64,000 bases of DNA from the NCBI RefSeq assembly GCF_023614525.1, contig NZ_CP097885.1:1-64000 (forward strand). The letters are read 5' to 3'. The first letter of the stretch is position 1, and the number at the start of each line of letters is the position of its first letter. The DNA comes from Peptoniphilus genitalis. GTDB taxonomy: Bacteria > Bacillota > Clostridia > Tissierellales > Peptoniphilaceae. Below are positions 8,641 through 17,274 of the stretch, piece after piece. Made by a program: the position numbers and the translations under genes. A model generated the notes under the pieces. It was given only the letters and a program-made list of their open reading frames with translations. It was not told the DNA's origin and made no database searches.

Positions 8641-8670
8641 TTGACGATTACTAAACTTATGTAATATAAT
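8641..8670 (+). promoter_or_regulatory. Promoter of the yebC operon
   Basis: TTGACG (8641-8646) and TATAAT (8665-8670) with an 18-base spacer, 44 bases before the yebC start. Confidence 0.75.
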
Positions 8671-8713
8671 ATTCAATATGCTTAAAAATCGATTTATATA
8701 GAAAGGTGATTAG

Positions 8714-9439
8714 ATGTCAGGACATTCTAAATGGAATAATATTAAAAATAAAAAAGGTAAGGAAGACGCAAGAAGAGGTAAAATTTTTACAAAACTTGCA
8801 AGACAAATAACTGTAGCAGCTAAGGAAGGTGGACTTGATCCAGATTATAATCCATCACTTAAGGTTGCTATAGATAAGGCTAAGGCAGAAAACATGCCTA
8901 ATGATAACATAGAAAGAGCCATTGCCAAAGCTGGTGGCGGAGACAACGACGATAACTTTGAAGAAATTGTTTACGAAGGCTATGGCCCAGGTGGGGTTGC
9001 TGTTATGGTTCACTGCCTAACAGATAATAGAAATAGAACTGCACCAGAAATAAGACATTTATTTGACAAATTTGCGGGTAATCTTGGTCAACCAGGTTGT
9101 GTTTCTTTTATGTTCGATAAAAAAGGATCCCTCGGTGTATTAAAAGAAGGCCTTGATGAAGATGAATTTACCTTAATTGCAATTGATGCTGGAGCAGAAG
9201 ACGTAGTTGATAGGGGAGAAGCCTTTGAAATTATTACTGAACCAGAAGACTATCACAATGTAAGAAAGGCACTAGAAGATGAAGGCCACTCCTTCATTGA
9301 ATCTGATATAACTTACATTCCTCAAACTGAAACTGCTTTAGATGATGAAGATGATATTAAGAACATGGAAAAGTTAATTGATGCCCTAGAGGATAACGAT
9401 GATGTAACAGATGTATTTACTTCATGGGAGAGAGACTAA
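8714..9439 (+). CDS. yebC: YebC/TACO1-family translation or transcription factor
   Basis: The N terminus MSGHSKWNNIKNKKGKEDA and the GKIFTKLARQI, DNIERAIAKAGG and EGYGPGGVAVMV segments are diagnostic of the YebC family; 241 residues is the full length. Family members have been described both as DNA-binding regulators and as factors that ease ribosome stalling on proline-rich stretches. Which role applies cannot be read from sequence. AAAGGTGAT precedes the ATG. Its TAA shares one base with the deoC ATG (TAATG), so the two are translationally coupled. Confidence 0.95.
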   Translation: MSGHSKWNNIKNKKGKEDARRGKIFTKLARQITVAAKEGGLDPDYNPSLKVAIDKAKAENMPNDNIERAIAKAGGGDNDDNFEEIVYEGYGPGGVAVMVHCLTDNRNRTAPEIRHLFDKFAGNLGQPGCVSFMFDKKGSLGVLKEGLDEDEFTLIAIDAGAEDVVDRGEAFEIITEPEDYHNVRKALEDEGHSFIESDITYIPQTETALDDEDDIKNMEKLIDALEDNDDVTDVFTSWERD

Positions 9440-10098
9440 TGGAAATTAATAGAATTATTGACCATACTTTATTAAAGCCAGAATCCACAGAAGAACAAAT
9501 TGAAAAGATCCTAGAAGAAGCTAAAGAATATAATTTTTTTTCAGTTTGTGTAAATCCAGTATGGGTTAAAAAATGTGCTGAAAGCTTAAAGGGTACTGAT
9601 GTTAGAGTTTGTACTGTTATTGGCTTTCCACTAGGTGCTAACACAAAAGAAGTAAAAGTTTTTGAAACAGAAGACGCTATAAAAAATGGTGCCAATGAAA
9701 TTGACATGGTAATAAATATTGGACTTCTTAAGTCAAAAAAATATGACCTAGTTAAAGAAGAAATTCAAGAAATTGCAAAAGTTTGTCATGAAAATGGGGC
9801 CCTTTTAAAGGTTATACTTGAAAACTGTCTTTTAACTAAAGAAGAAATTGTTAAGGCTTGTGAACTTTCAGATGAAGCTGGAGCAGATTTTGTTAAAACA
9901 TCAACTGGTTTTTCAACTTCAGGAGCAGACTCAGAAGACGTTGCCTTGATGAGAAAATCTGTGTCAGAAAGAGTTAAGGTTAAGGCTAGCGGTGGCATTA
10001 GAGACTTAAAAAAATCCCTAGAAATGATTGAAAAGGGAGCTGACAGACTTGGTGTATCCGCTGGAGTTAATATTTATAAAGAAAGCAAGTCACTATGA
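9439..10098 (+). CDS. deoC: Deoxyribose-phosphate aldolase
   Basis: Cleaves 2-deoxyribose-5-phosphate to glyceraldehyde-3-phosphate and acetaldehyde in deoxynucleoside salvage. The start at 9439 gives 219 residues beginning MEINRIIDHTLLKPES, matching family length; an upstream in-frame ATG at 9424 lies inside yebC and is less likely. IDHTLLKP, SVCVNPVWV, VIGFPLG and the Schiff-base lysine in DFVKTSTGF (about residue 153) are all present, as is KASGGIRD. No other deo genes flank it. It sits between yebC and lgt with overlapping codons on both sides. Confidence 0.95.
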   Translation: MEINRIIDHTLLKPESTEEQIEKILEEAKEYNFFSVCVNPVWVKKCAESLKGTDVRVCTVIGFPLGANTKEVKVFETEDAIKNGANEIDMVINIGLLKSKKYDLVKEEIQEIAKVCHENGALLKVILENCLLTKEEIVKACELSDEAGADFVKTSTGFSTSGADSEDVALMRKSVSERVKVKASGGIRDLKKSLEMIEKGADRLGVSAGVNIYKESKSL

Positions 10099-10850
10099 AT
10101 ATAAATCCCGTTGCCTTTACAATTTTTGGGCTAGAGGTTAAATGGTACGGAATCTTAATTGCTCTTGGAGTTTTCTTGGCAATTCTTATAACAGAATCTA
10201 TGGCAAAGAAGAAATCTTACAAAAATGGACTCTATAAGGATGTAGGAAATGATGTTTCTCTCTTTGCAGTTATAATCGGAGTCTTGGGAGCAAGGCTCTA
10301 TTATGTAATATTTGAATGGGACTACTACAGCCAACACTTAAATGAGATTTTTGCAATTAGGAATGGTGGACTAGCAATTTATGGCGGCATAATTGCTGGT
10401 GGTCTTACAATTTATATTTTTACAAGGTTTAAGAAAATAAACTTTTGGACTTTGGCAGATTGTATTGCACCAGGCCTTGCCCTTGCTCAATCAATTGGTA
10501 GGTGGGGCAACTATATTAATGGAGAAGCTCACGGTGGAGTTACTAATGTTCCATGGGCAATTTTGGTTGATGGACAAAGGGTTCATCCAACATTTTTTTA
10601 TGAATCCTTTGTAAATTTTTTGATATTTTTATTTTTATATTTTTATCTTTCAAAGAAGCAAAAGTTTGAAGGACAATTAATATCCTTTTATTTAATATGC
10701 TATGGTATTGCAAGATTCTTTATTGAGGGAATGAGAACTGATTCTCTTTATATTGGTAACTTTAGAGTTTCACAACTTGTGAGTATAGGAATTGTTATCT
10801 TTGGACTTGCCATAAGATTTATAGCAAAAAGTAGACAAGAGAATAAATGA
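10095..10850 (+). CDS. lgt: Prolipoprotein diacylglyceryl transferase
   Basis: Integral membrane enzyme that attaches diacylglycerol to the lipobox cysteine of prelipoproteins. It has the Lgt signature GRWGNYINGEAHGG, the HPTFFYES motif and a late RFFIEGMRTDSLYIG segment, with about seven hydrophobic helices over 251 residues. The ATG overlaps the deoC stop (ATGA). A short hairpin follows the stop codon. Confidence 0.95.
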   Translation: MNINPVAFTIFGLEVKWYGILIALGVFLAILITESMAKKKSYKNGLYKDVGNDVSLFAVIIGVLGARLYYVIFEWDYYSQHLNEIFAIRNGGLAIYGGIIAGGLTIYIFTRFKKINFWTLADCIAPGLALAQSIGRWGNYINGEAHGGVTNVPWAILVDGQRVHPTFFYESFVNFLIFLFLYFYLSKKQKFEGQLISFYLICYGIARFFIEGMRTDSLYIGNFRVSQLVSIGIVIFGLAIRFIAKSRQENK

Positions 10851-10853
10851 TTT

Positions 10854-10880
10854 ATTAGACTAGGCGACTAGTCTAATTTT
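10854..10880 (+). terminator. Hairpin with short T-run after lgt
   Basis: A perfect 10-bp stem, ATTAGACTAG / CTAGTCTAAT, with a GCGA tetraloop is followed by only four Ts. It lies between lgt and the queH start and may attenuate rather than fully stop transcription. Confidence 0.6.
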
Positions 10881-10892
10881 ATAGGTGATATT

Positions 10893-11504
10893 TTGAATAA
10901 GATTAATTACAATTTGGAAATGGAAAAAGTAATAAAAACTATAGACAAAAATAATAAGCCGAGACTACTTTTGCACTCTTGTTGCGGTCCATGTTCTTCT
11001 GCAATCCTAGAAAGAATTAATGAATACTTTGACATTGATGTATTTTATTACAATCCAAATATCGATAGGGAAGAAGAATTTTACAGGAGGGCTGACGAAC
11101 AGGTTGAACTTGTAAAAAATCTTGGTCTTGAAGATGAAATAGAAGTAAGGGTCATTAAGTATGATCATGATGAGTTTCTTGATTACGTCAAGGGTTTTGA
11201 AAAATACCAAGAAGGTGGACCTAGGTGCTTCAAATGCTATAGGCAGAGAATGGAGAAGGCAGCAGGATTTGCTGCTGAAAATAATTATGATTATTTTACA
11301 ACAACACTTTCTATTTCGCCTCACAAGGATTCACAAATCTTAAATAGGTTGGGAGACCTTTTATCCAAGGAATACAAGGTTAAATATTTATTTTCAGATT
11401 TTAAGAAAAAAAATGGTTTTAGAAGGTCTGTTGAGTTAACAGATAAGTTTAATATGTATAGGCAAGATTATTGTGGTTGTGAATTTTCAAGGAGGGAAGA
11501 TTGA
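10893..11504 (+). CDS. queH: Epoxyqueuosine reductase QueH
   Basis: Final step of queuosine tRNA modification, reducing epoxyqueuosine. QueH (formerly DUF208) is unrelated to QueG and carries Cys-rich metal-binding motifs, seen here as HSCCGPCSS (Cys30, 31, 34), GPRCFKCYRQRM, TTTLSISPHKD and DYCGCEFS. 203 residues is normal for the family. The start is TTG with AGGTGAT upstream. Its TGA overlaps the next gene's TTG. Confidence 0.93.
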   Translation: MNKINYNLEMEKVIKTIDKNNKPRLLLHSCCGPCSSAILERINEYFDIDVFYYNPNIDREEEFYRRADEQVELVKNLGLEDEIEVRVIKYDHDEFLDYVKGFEKYQEGGPRCFKCYRQRMEKAAGFAAENNYDYFTTTLSISPHKDSQILNRLGDLLSKEYKVKYLFSDFKKKNGFRRSVELTDKFNMYRQDYCGCEFSRRED

Positions 11505-12679
11505 AAAATTTTAAAAATATTTTTATTATTTCTCTTGTTTTCTTTTTAAGCTTGAGCTTATTTATTGCATATAAAACTAATTTTAAATTTGAAAATATAA
11601 ATATAGTAAGTAGTGAAAAACTAGAAAAAAATAAAGGTGCAGAAGAAGAAAAAGAAGACAAGACTCAAGTGAAAATTCTTGCCATGGGAGACATGATTTT
11701 TCATCAGCCAATTGTTAAAAATTATAGGACTGGTAATACTTATGACTTTACACCTATTTTTGCAAATATTTCAGAAGATATTAAGGGAGCAGACATAGCT
11801 ATTGCAAACTTTGAAGGTTCAGTAAACTCAAATAGAAAATTGTCTGGTTTTCCTATGTTTAACTTTCCTAAGGAGTCTATTTATTCATTAAAGAATGCTG
11901 GCTTTGATATTTTATCTACTGCTAACAACCATTCTCTTGATACAGGGCTTGATGGGGTAGCAGAAACTATAAGTCATATTAAAGAAAGTGGTATGGAGTC
12001 CTTTGGAACTTTAGCTGAAGAGGGCGAAAAGGGAATTCTTGTTGAAAAAAATGGAATAAAAATTGGATTAATATCCTTTACAGATACCTTAAATGGAATG
12101 GACTCCCTAATGAGAAATAAGGAGTATTCTGTTAATACCTTCTCACAAGACGTTGCTGGAGATATAAAAAACCTAAAAGATAAGTCTGACATAGTAATAG
12201 TTTATCCTCACTGGGGAAATGAATACCAGCATCATCCAAGTGAAAGACAAATCTTCTTAAAGGAAAAACTCCACGAGTATGGAGCAGATATTATTTTAGG
12301 ATCTCATCCTCATGTCTTACAAAGATATGAAGTAGAAGAAATTAATAATAAAAAACTCTTTACGATCTATTCAATGGGTAATGCCGTATCCAACCAAAGG
12401 GTAGAAAATTTAAAAAAATCTGGAGTTGACACAGGAACCCTTGTAAAATTGGAAATTGAAAAGGACAATGTAAGTGGCGTAACTAGTTTAAAATCTTATG
12501 AAGTCCAACCAACTTATGTTAATAGGTACAGGGCCAATGGAAGGCTTAATTATGATGTGATTAAACTTCAAGATATAAGACCTGGCGGAAAACTAAGTGA
12601 TGGAATAGATAAAAATCTACAAAATTCTGCCGATAAAAAATACAAGGAAGCCATTGGGGTTTTACAAGGTGAAATATGA
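11501..12679 (+). CDS. CapA/PgsA-family metallophosphatase-fold protein
   Basis: Residues 1-25 are a hydrophobic signal anchor, then a short charged linker, then a CapA domain (about 50-330): LAMGDMIFH, IANFEGSV, LSTANNHSLDTG, YPHWGNEY and LGSHPHVLQ carry the conserved Asp, Asn and His of the calcineurin-like fold. CapA proteins are linked to poly-gamma-glutamate export or capsule, but many clostridial homologues lie outside any cap operon, as here (no capBC nearby). GGAGGG precedes the TTG start. The substrate is unknown. Confidence 0.85.
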   Translation: MKNFKNIFIISLVFFLSLSLFIAYKTNFKFENINIVSSEKLEKNKGAEEEKEDKTQVKILAMGDMIFHQPIVKNYRTGNTYDFTPIFANISEDIKGADIAIANFEGSVNSNRKLSGFPMFNFPKESIYSLKNAGFDILSTANNHSLDTGLDGVAETISHIKESGMESFGTLAEEGEKGILVEKNGIKIGLISFTDTLNGMDSLMRNKEYSVNTFSQDVAGDIKNLKDKSDIVIVYPHWGNEYQHHPSERQIFLKEKLHEYGADIILGSHPHVLQRYEVEEINNKKLFTIYSMGNAVSNQRVENLKKSGVDTGTLVKLEIEKDNVSGVTSLKSYEVQPTYVNRYRANGRLNYDVIKLQDIRPGGKLSDGIDKNLQNSADKKYKEAIGVLQGEI

Positions 12680-13365
12680 AGAAAGACCAAGTACCAGGTA
12701 CAAATTTTATAATCTTTCAGGATGAAGATGAGTTTAAGTACACCACAGATTCTTTGATACTCTCTTCTTTCGTTAAGAAGGGGAAGAGGGCTCTTGACTT
12801 AGGCTGTGGTAATGGAATCTTGTCCCTAAGAATTGCTGATAGGTATGAAGAAATTCATTCTGTAGACATTAACAAAATAGTTTTAGAAAACTTTAGAGAA
12901 TCCCTAAATGTAAATAAACTCGAAGATAAGATAAAAATAATAGAAAAAGATATCTTTTCTTTAAAAGAAGTTTATGAAACAAATTATTTTGATTCTATAG
13001 TCTTTAATCCGCCTTATTATGATTATGAAAATATAAAATCTGAAACAATTCCAGCAAAGCACTTTTTTGATATTGAGAAGAGCCTTTACATAGTTAACTA
13101 TCTCTTAAAGAACTCTGGAAACCTTTATATTATTTATCCAACTTACAGGTTGGCAGAACTTATTTATAAGATTAATCTTGCTGGTTTGAGAGTAAAACAT
13201 ATAATAAGTATCCACGGTAACTTAAACAAGGATCCAAAAAATTCCATCATTGTTGCAAGGAAGCAGGGAAATTTTGGCAATGACTTTAGAGATTTTTACA
13301 TAGGACAAGGAGAAGACTATACAGACGAGATGAAAAGAGTTTATAGAAACGAGGTGATCTTTTGA
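12676..13365 (+). CDS. TrmN6/YfiC-family tRNA adenine-N6 methyltransferase-like protein
   Basis: Class I SAM methyltransferase: motif I RALDLGCGNGILSLRIA, acidic motif SVDINK and catalytic VFNPPYYDY (NPPY, N6-adenine type). The N-terminal QVPGTNFIIFQDEDEFKYTTDSL matches the YfiC/YabB group that modifies A37 of tRNA1(Val) in E. coli. It overlaps capA and rsmI by four bases each. The order TrmN6-like then rsmI is that of B. subtilis yabB-rsmI, supporting a role in RNA methylation. Confidence 0.87.
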   Translation: MKKDQVPGTNFIIFQDEDEFKYTTDSLILSSFVKKGKRALDLGCGNGILSLRIADRYEEIHSVDINKIVLENFRESLNVNKLEDKIKIIEKDIFSLKEVYETNYFDSIVFNPPYYDYENIKSETIPAKHFFDIEKSLYIVNYLLKNSGNLYIIYPTYRLAELIYKINLAGLRVKHIISIHGNLNKDPKNSIIVARKQGNFGNDFRDFYIGQGEDYTDEMKRVYRNEVIF

Positions 13366-14156
13366 TTTATTTTTGTCCAACTCCCATAGGCAACCTAGGA
13401 GACATAAGTCTTAGGACAATAGAGATTTTAAAATCAGTAGATATAATTTATGCAGAAGATAAGAGAGTTACCTTAAAGCTTTTAAATCACTTTGATATTA
13501 ATAAGGAACTTAGAACTTATCATAAGTTTAATGAAGCAGAAATGTCCGAAAAAATTATTGAACATTTAGATGACAAGAACATAGCCCTCGTAACTGATGC
13601 AGGTATGCCAGGAATAAGTGATCCAGGGTCAGTCTTAGTTAAAAAACTCATTGAAGAAAATATTGACTTTAGGGTTTTGCCAGGAGCTAACGCAGCTTTA
13701 ACAGCCTTAGTTTTATCAGGACTTGATACAGATCATTTTACTTTTTATGGCTTTACTGGAAGTAAATCTAATAGTAGAAAAAAAGAATTTGAAAGCCTTA
13801 AAGATTTAAAGTTTACTTTGATTTTTTATGAGGCACCTCACAGGATTAAGGACTTCTTACAAGATGTTTATGAAGTTTTTGGTGAAAGGAAAATTTCTAT
13901 TTCAAGAGAGATTACCAAAGTCTTTGAAGAAACAATTAGGTCCACAACATCAGAAATATTAGAAAAAGATATTGTGGAAAAGGGAGAGTTTGTTATTGTC
14001 CTCGAAGGTAATAATGAAGAAAAAGTTTACGATATTAAAAGTCTTCTTGAAGAAGAATTAAAGTCTGGAAAGAAAAAGTCTCAAGCTGTAAAAGAAGTTT
14101 CAAAAAAATATAATCTTCCAAAAAATGATGTTTACAAGGAGAGTTTAGACCTATGA
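13362..14156 (+). CDS. rsmI: 16S rRNA (cytidine1402-2'-O)-methyltransferase
   Basis: Tetrapyrrole-methylase-fold enzyme modifying C1402 of 16S rRNA. Motifs: CPTPIGNLGDISLRTIEILK at the N terminus, AEDKRVTLKLL, TDAGMPGISDPG and FYEAPHRIKDFL. It starts with TTG overlapping the previous stop; its own TGA overlaps the ATG of nurA. 264 residues is slightly short, with a compact C-terminal helix-turn region (KKKSQAVKEVSKKYNLPKND). Confidence 0.95.
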   Translation: MIYFCPTPIGNLGDISLRTIEILKSVDIIYAEDKRVTLKLLNHFDINKELRTYHKFNEAEMSEKIIEHLDDKNIALVTDAGMPGISDPGSVLVKKLIEENIDFRVLPGANAALTALVLSGLDTDHFTFYGFTGSKSNSRKKEFESLKDLKFTLIFYEAPHRIKDFLQDVYEVFGERKISISREITKVFEETIRSTTSEILEKDIVEKGEFVIVLEGNNEEKVYDIKSLLEEELKSGKKKSQAVKEVSKKYNLPKNDVYKESLDL

Positions 14157-15097
14157 TTAATTTACAAGATCTTGAGGGTCAACTTAGAGAAGTGAATAAG
14201 AATCTAAAGGATAAGTACGATTTTATCTTTAGCCTTGACAATGATACTTTTAGAAAAGAGCTTACAGAAAATGTAGGAAGACTTATTGAAATGGAAAAAT
14301 TTCCTAAGGAAAAACTTTCTAAGTATAAGAGGACTGTTGGTGTTGATGGATCTAACAATAGGTCTGGTGGAGCCTTTCCTCATTTTATAGAAATTTTTCA
14401 AGGACTTGCCAAGTCAACTGACGGCAATGAAGTCTATAAAAACAAGGTCTACACACCTACCCTAAATGATATTTATGAAGATAAAAATCTATCGCAAAAA
14501 TATCTTGCGACAATTGAAATTGAAACTGCCCTTGAATACATTGATAAATATGATTTTGACTACTTAATGATGGATGGTGGATTTATAAGATATAAAATCA
14601 ACTGTCTTGATTTGTTTACAGAGCTTAGAGAGACTTGCGAAGCCAAAAATATAATACTCTTTGGCGTAATAAAAGACTTAAAAACAAATGTAATTGCAAG
14701 AAGTCTTGAGATAGACGAGAGTATTTATGACAGAGAAATTTTATTTAATAGACTTAAGACTGGAGAAGCAGTTTTAATTCGTAATGAAATTAATAAAAAA
14801 TTTATTAAGGACGGACTAGGAGAAGGATTTTCATCAGCCTTTATGAGGACATCAAAATTTCCTGGTGCAGTAGGTCTTGATATCTTAGACACACAAGAAA
14901 ATTATTTGGAAGAAATATCTAACCTCATTTACACCCTAACACCCATGTCATCAAGGGGAGTTCCCCTATGGTTAGATATAGTTGACAAGGATGTAAAGAT
15001 AACTGATGAAATCTTAACAACTCTTTTGGAAGAATACCTAGATAGAGATGTCTATGAAAGATTTTTTATTTCTGAAAGAGAGAAGAGAAGCCTATAG
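14153..15097 (+). CDS. nurA: NurA-family DNA nuclease
   Basis: RNase H-like NurA nuclease fold. Two acidic motifs are visible: VGVDGSNN (Asp65) and LMMDGGFI (Asp141), and the C-terminal VPLWLDIVDKDV is in the place of the third conserved acidic or aromatic motif. In archaea NurA is a 5'-3' end-resection nuclease that works inside the HerA hexamer. Here its TAG stop lies inside the herA ribosome binding site (TAGGAGG), so expression is tightly coupled to herA. The archaeal role is family knowledge; in this organism it is inferred. Repair or antiphage function are both possible. Confidence 0.82.
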   Translation: MINLQDLEGQLREVNKNLKDKYDFIFSLDNDTFRKELTENVGRLIEMEKFPKEKLSKYKRTVGVDGSNNRSGGAFPHFIEIFQGLAKSTDGNEVYKNKVYTPTLNDIYEDKNLSQKYLATIEIETALEYIDKYDFDYLMMDGGFIRYKINCLDLFTELRETCEAKNIILFGVIKDLKTNVIARSLEIDESIYDREILFNRLKTGEAVLIRNEINKKFIKDGLGEGFSSAFMRTSKFPGAVGLDILDTQENYLEEISNLIYTLTPMSSRGVPLWLDIVDKDVKITDEILTTLLEEYLDRDVYERFFISEREKRSL

Positions 15098-15105
15098 GAG
15101 GAAAT

Positions 15106-16938
15106 ATGAAGGTACTTGGAGTAACAACAACAAGAGAAGTATATATTGGTTCTAAGGACAAAAACTTTAGGAACAATGAATTTTTAATAGTTGAGGACCC
15201 AGTTCAAGGTGATATCATTGGCGAAGTTGTGGACTCACAAACTTTTAACCGCTTCATTCCTCTTGATATTGGTGGAGACTTTGTTGATAGCGACGTCTTA
15301 TCATCACTTGGATCAATGGGATATGATGTTGGAGATGAAACAGTTTATGTAGCCAAGCTGAGATTCTTTGAAGAACTTTTATATCCGCCCCTAACAGGTA
15401 GCGATTTAAGAGCGCCAGTCTTTGATGAGATAAAAAACTTATTAATTGATACCCTTCCTAAGGAATCACTTATTTTAGGTTCTATAAAGAATACTGACAA
15501 CATAGCTGAAGGAATGGATGACATATATAAAGATTTATTTTCAACTTTTCAAAATAAGGAATTTATAAGGCAAAGAGAGCTTCCTTATTTATTTGATTAT
15601 AAGTCCATGCACCAATACCCTCACATAGGAGTTTTCGGTGGTTCAGGAAGTGGTAAGTCCTTTGGTCTAAGAGTTGTTTTAGAAGAGCTTATGGAAATGG
15701 GTGTTCCTGCAATTGTAATGGACCCTCATTATGAAATGGACTTTACAAATAATTCTGAAATTTCTAATAAGGACTATACTGACAAATTTAAGTGTTTAGA
15801 AATTGGAATTCATACAGGCATAAAATTCCAAGAGCTACAAAAAAGAGATTTAAAAAATCTTTTAAATGCAGCATCGCCCTTAACTGATTCCATGAACAAT
15901 GTAATTGATGTCATGCTTTCAAAGGGCGCAAGTTTTGAATCTTTTAAAAATAAGTTGGACTTATTATTAGAAGGACAAGAAATTGGATCAAGAGATAAGA
16001 TTTTATCAGAGATTGCAATTGAAGAGGACCAAACAAGAAGAGATAGGCTTGAAGAAGTTTTAGACATTTATGAAAGATACGACAAGACTTGTAATTCTAT
16101 GAGTGTTCGTGGTGTCTTGTGGAGATTAATGACTCTTCAAGGTGAAGGAATCTTTTCGCATAATATTGACGAACTATTGGACCTATTAAAGAGAAGAAAG
16201 CTAGTTGTACTTCAAGGGTCAACAAGGATGATAAATGTATTCTCTACTTATCTTTTAGCAAAATTATATTATTTGAGAAAGGAATACAGAGACGAACTTT
16301 ATAGAAATAATGTCAAAGTTGATTACTTTCCACCTTTTATAATAATTACTGATGAGGCCCATAACTTTGCTCCTAAGGGTTTTGATACACCTTCAAAATC
16401 TATCTTGCGTGAAATTTCACAAGAAGGAAGAAAGTATGGCGTGTTTTTAATTCTTGCAACACAAAGGCCAACACTCCTTGATGAAACAATAACTGCTCAG
16501 TTAAATACAAAATTAATTTTTAGAACAGTTAGGGCATCAGACATTGATACCATTAGGGAAGAAACTGACTTGTCATCAGATGAGACAAAGAGACTTCCAT
16601 ATTTGAGTTCAGGTGATGTTTTCATTTCTTCAGCAAAGAAGGGCAGGACTTCCTTTGTAAGAATTAGGGCAGCCAATACAGTATCTCCTCACACCGAGAA
16701 TCCTTTTGACGAACTGACAGCTCACGACAATGAAGTTTATGAAAAGTTCTTTTTAGATATAAAAGATTTACTTCCAATTGACACATCAAATCTAAATGGA
16801 GCTCTCATGAATTACAACAAAAAATCTGGAGATAATTTGTCCTATGATGAATTTAAAAACAATTTAGATAAGTTATGTGAAATAGAATTGATAGAAAAAG
16901 AGACAAACTTCTTAACAGAAATGTATAAGATCAAATAA
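15106..16938 (+). CDS. herA: HerA-like hexameric DNA-translocase ATPase
   Basis: N-terminal HAS-barrel region (about 1-110, with IVEDPVQGDIIGEVVDSQTFNR), then a FtsK/HerA-type RecA-fold ATPase: Walker A GGSGSGKS (178-185), a helical insertion (about 230-340), Walker B IIITDEAHN (Asp416, Glu417), sensor region LATQRPTLLDETITAQLNTK and a likely arginine-finger stretch FRTVRASDIDTIRE. 610 residues fits HerA. It follows nurA by 8 bases with AGGAGG. HerA pumps DNA to the NurA nuclease in the archaeal complex. The pair closes an operon with rRNA and tRNA methylases. No Sir2 or DUF4297 partner is visible, so the known antiphage HerA systems do not apply directly. Confidence 0.85.
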   Translation: MKVLGVTTTREVYIGSKDKNFRNNEFLIVEDPVQGDIIGEVVDSQTFNRFIPLDIGGDFVDSDVLSSLGSMGYDVGDETVYVAKLRFFEELLYPPLTGSDLRAPVFDEIKNLLIDTLPKESLILGSIKNTDNIAEGMDDIYKDLFSTFQNKEFIRQRELPYLFDYKSMHQYPHIGVFGGSGSGKSFGLRVVLEELMEMGVPAIVMDPHYEMDFTNNSEISNKDYTDKFKCLEIGIHTGIKFQELQKRDLKNLLNAASPLTDSMNNVIDVMLSKGASFESFKNKLDLLLEGQEIGSRDKILSEIAIEEDQTRRDRLEEVLDIYERYDKTCNSMSVRGVLWRLMTLQGEGIFSHNIDELLDLLKRRKLVVLQGSTRMINVFSTYLLAKLYYLRKEYRDELYRNNVKVDYFPPFIIITDEAHNFAPKGFDTPSKSILREISQEGRKYGVFLILATQRPTLLDETITAQLNTKLIFRTVRASDIDTIREETDLSSDETKRLPYLSSGDVFISSAKKGRTSFVRIRAANTVSPHTENPFDELTAHDNEVYEKFFLDIKDLLPIDTSNLNGALMNYNKKSGDNLSYDEFKNNLDKLCEIELIEKETNFLTEMYKIK

Positions 16939-16940
16939 AA

Positions 16941-16987
16941 AAAGACCTAGGTTTAATATTAATTTAAACTTAGGTCTTTATTTTTTT
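16941..16987. terminator. Bidirectional terminator between herA and the GIY-YIG gene
   Basis: AAAGACCTAGGTTTAA and TTAAACTTAGGTCTTT form a 16-bp stem with one G-T pair, flanked by an A run on the left and seven Ts on the right. It overlaps the last codon of the convergent gene. Confidence 0.88.
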
Positions 16988-17274
16988 GATTTTTTTATAA
17001 GGTAAGCTTCATATAAGTCTTGAAGAGCTTTTTTCTTATTAATTATTTTTAATTTGTTACTTCTTGTTAAAGTCTTTATAAAGTACTCCTTCTTTAAGGC
17101 GTCTGATTTATCTAAACACTCCTCACTAAAGACCATTTCAACAGGCAACCTTGTAGCAGTGTACTTTGAAGCCTTGCCTGCCTTATGAGTCTTTAATCTT
17201 TTATCAAGGTTAAGTGTGTAGCCTGTATATAAACTTCCATCGGAACATTTTAAAATATAAACGTAAGATGCCAT
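16978..17274 (-). CDS. GIY-YIG domain protein (YazA/YhbQ type)
   Basis: Small single-domain protein (98 residues): YVYILKCSDGSLYTGYT is the GIY-YIG motif with the two conserved tyrosines, and RLKTHKAGKASKYTATRLP matches the YazA/UPF0213 group. In Bacillus yazA lies between yabB and rsmI; here it has moved to the opposite strand nearby and directly follows recX with no gap. Endonuclease activity is unproven for this group. Confidence 0.9.
   Translation of the reverse strand: MASYVYILKCSDGSLYTGYTLNLDKRLKTHKAGKASKYTATRLPVEMVFSEECLDKSDALKKEYFIKTLTRSNKLKIINKKKALQDLYEAYLIKKSKK

Noticed and set aside
11501-12679. Capsular poly-gamma-glutamate operon
   Set aside because: Only the CapA-type protein is present; capB and capC partners are missing.
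12676-16938. Antiphage defence island around herA
   Set aside because: No Sir2, DUF4297, restriction or toxin gene is adjacent, and the operon partners are core RNA methylases.
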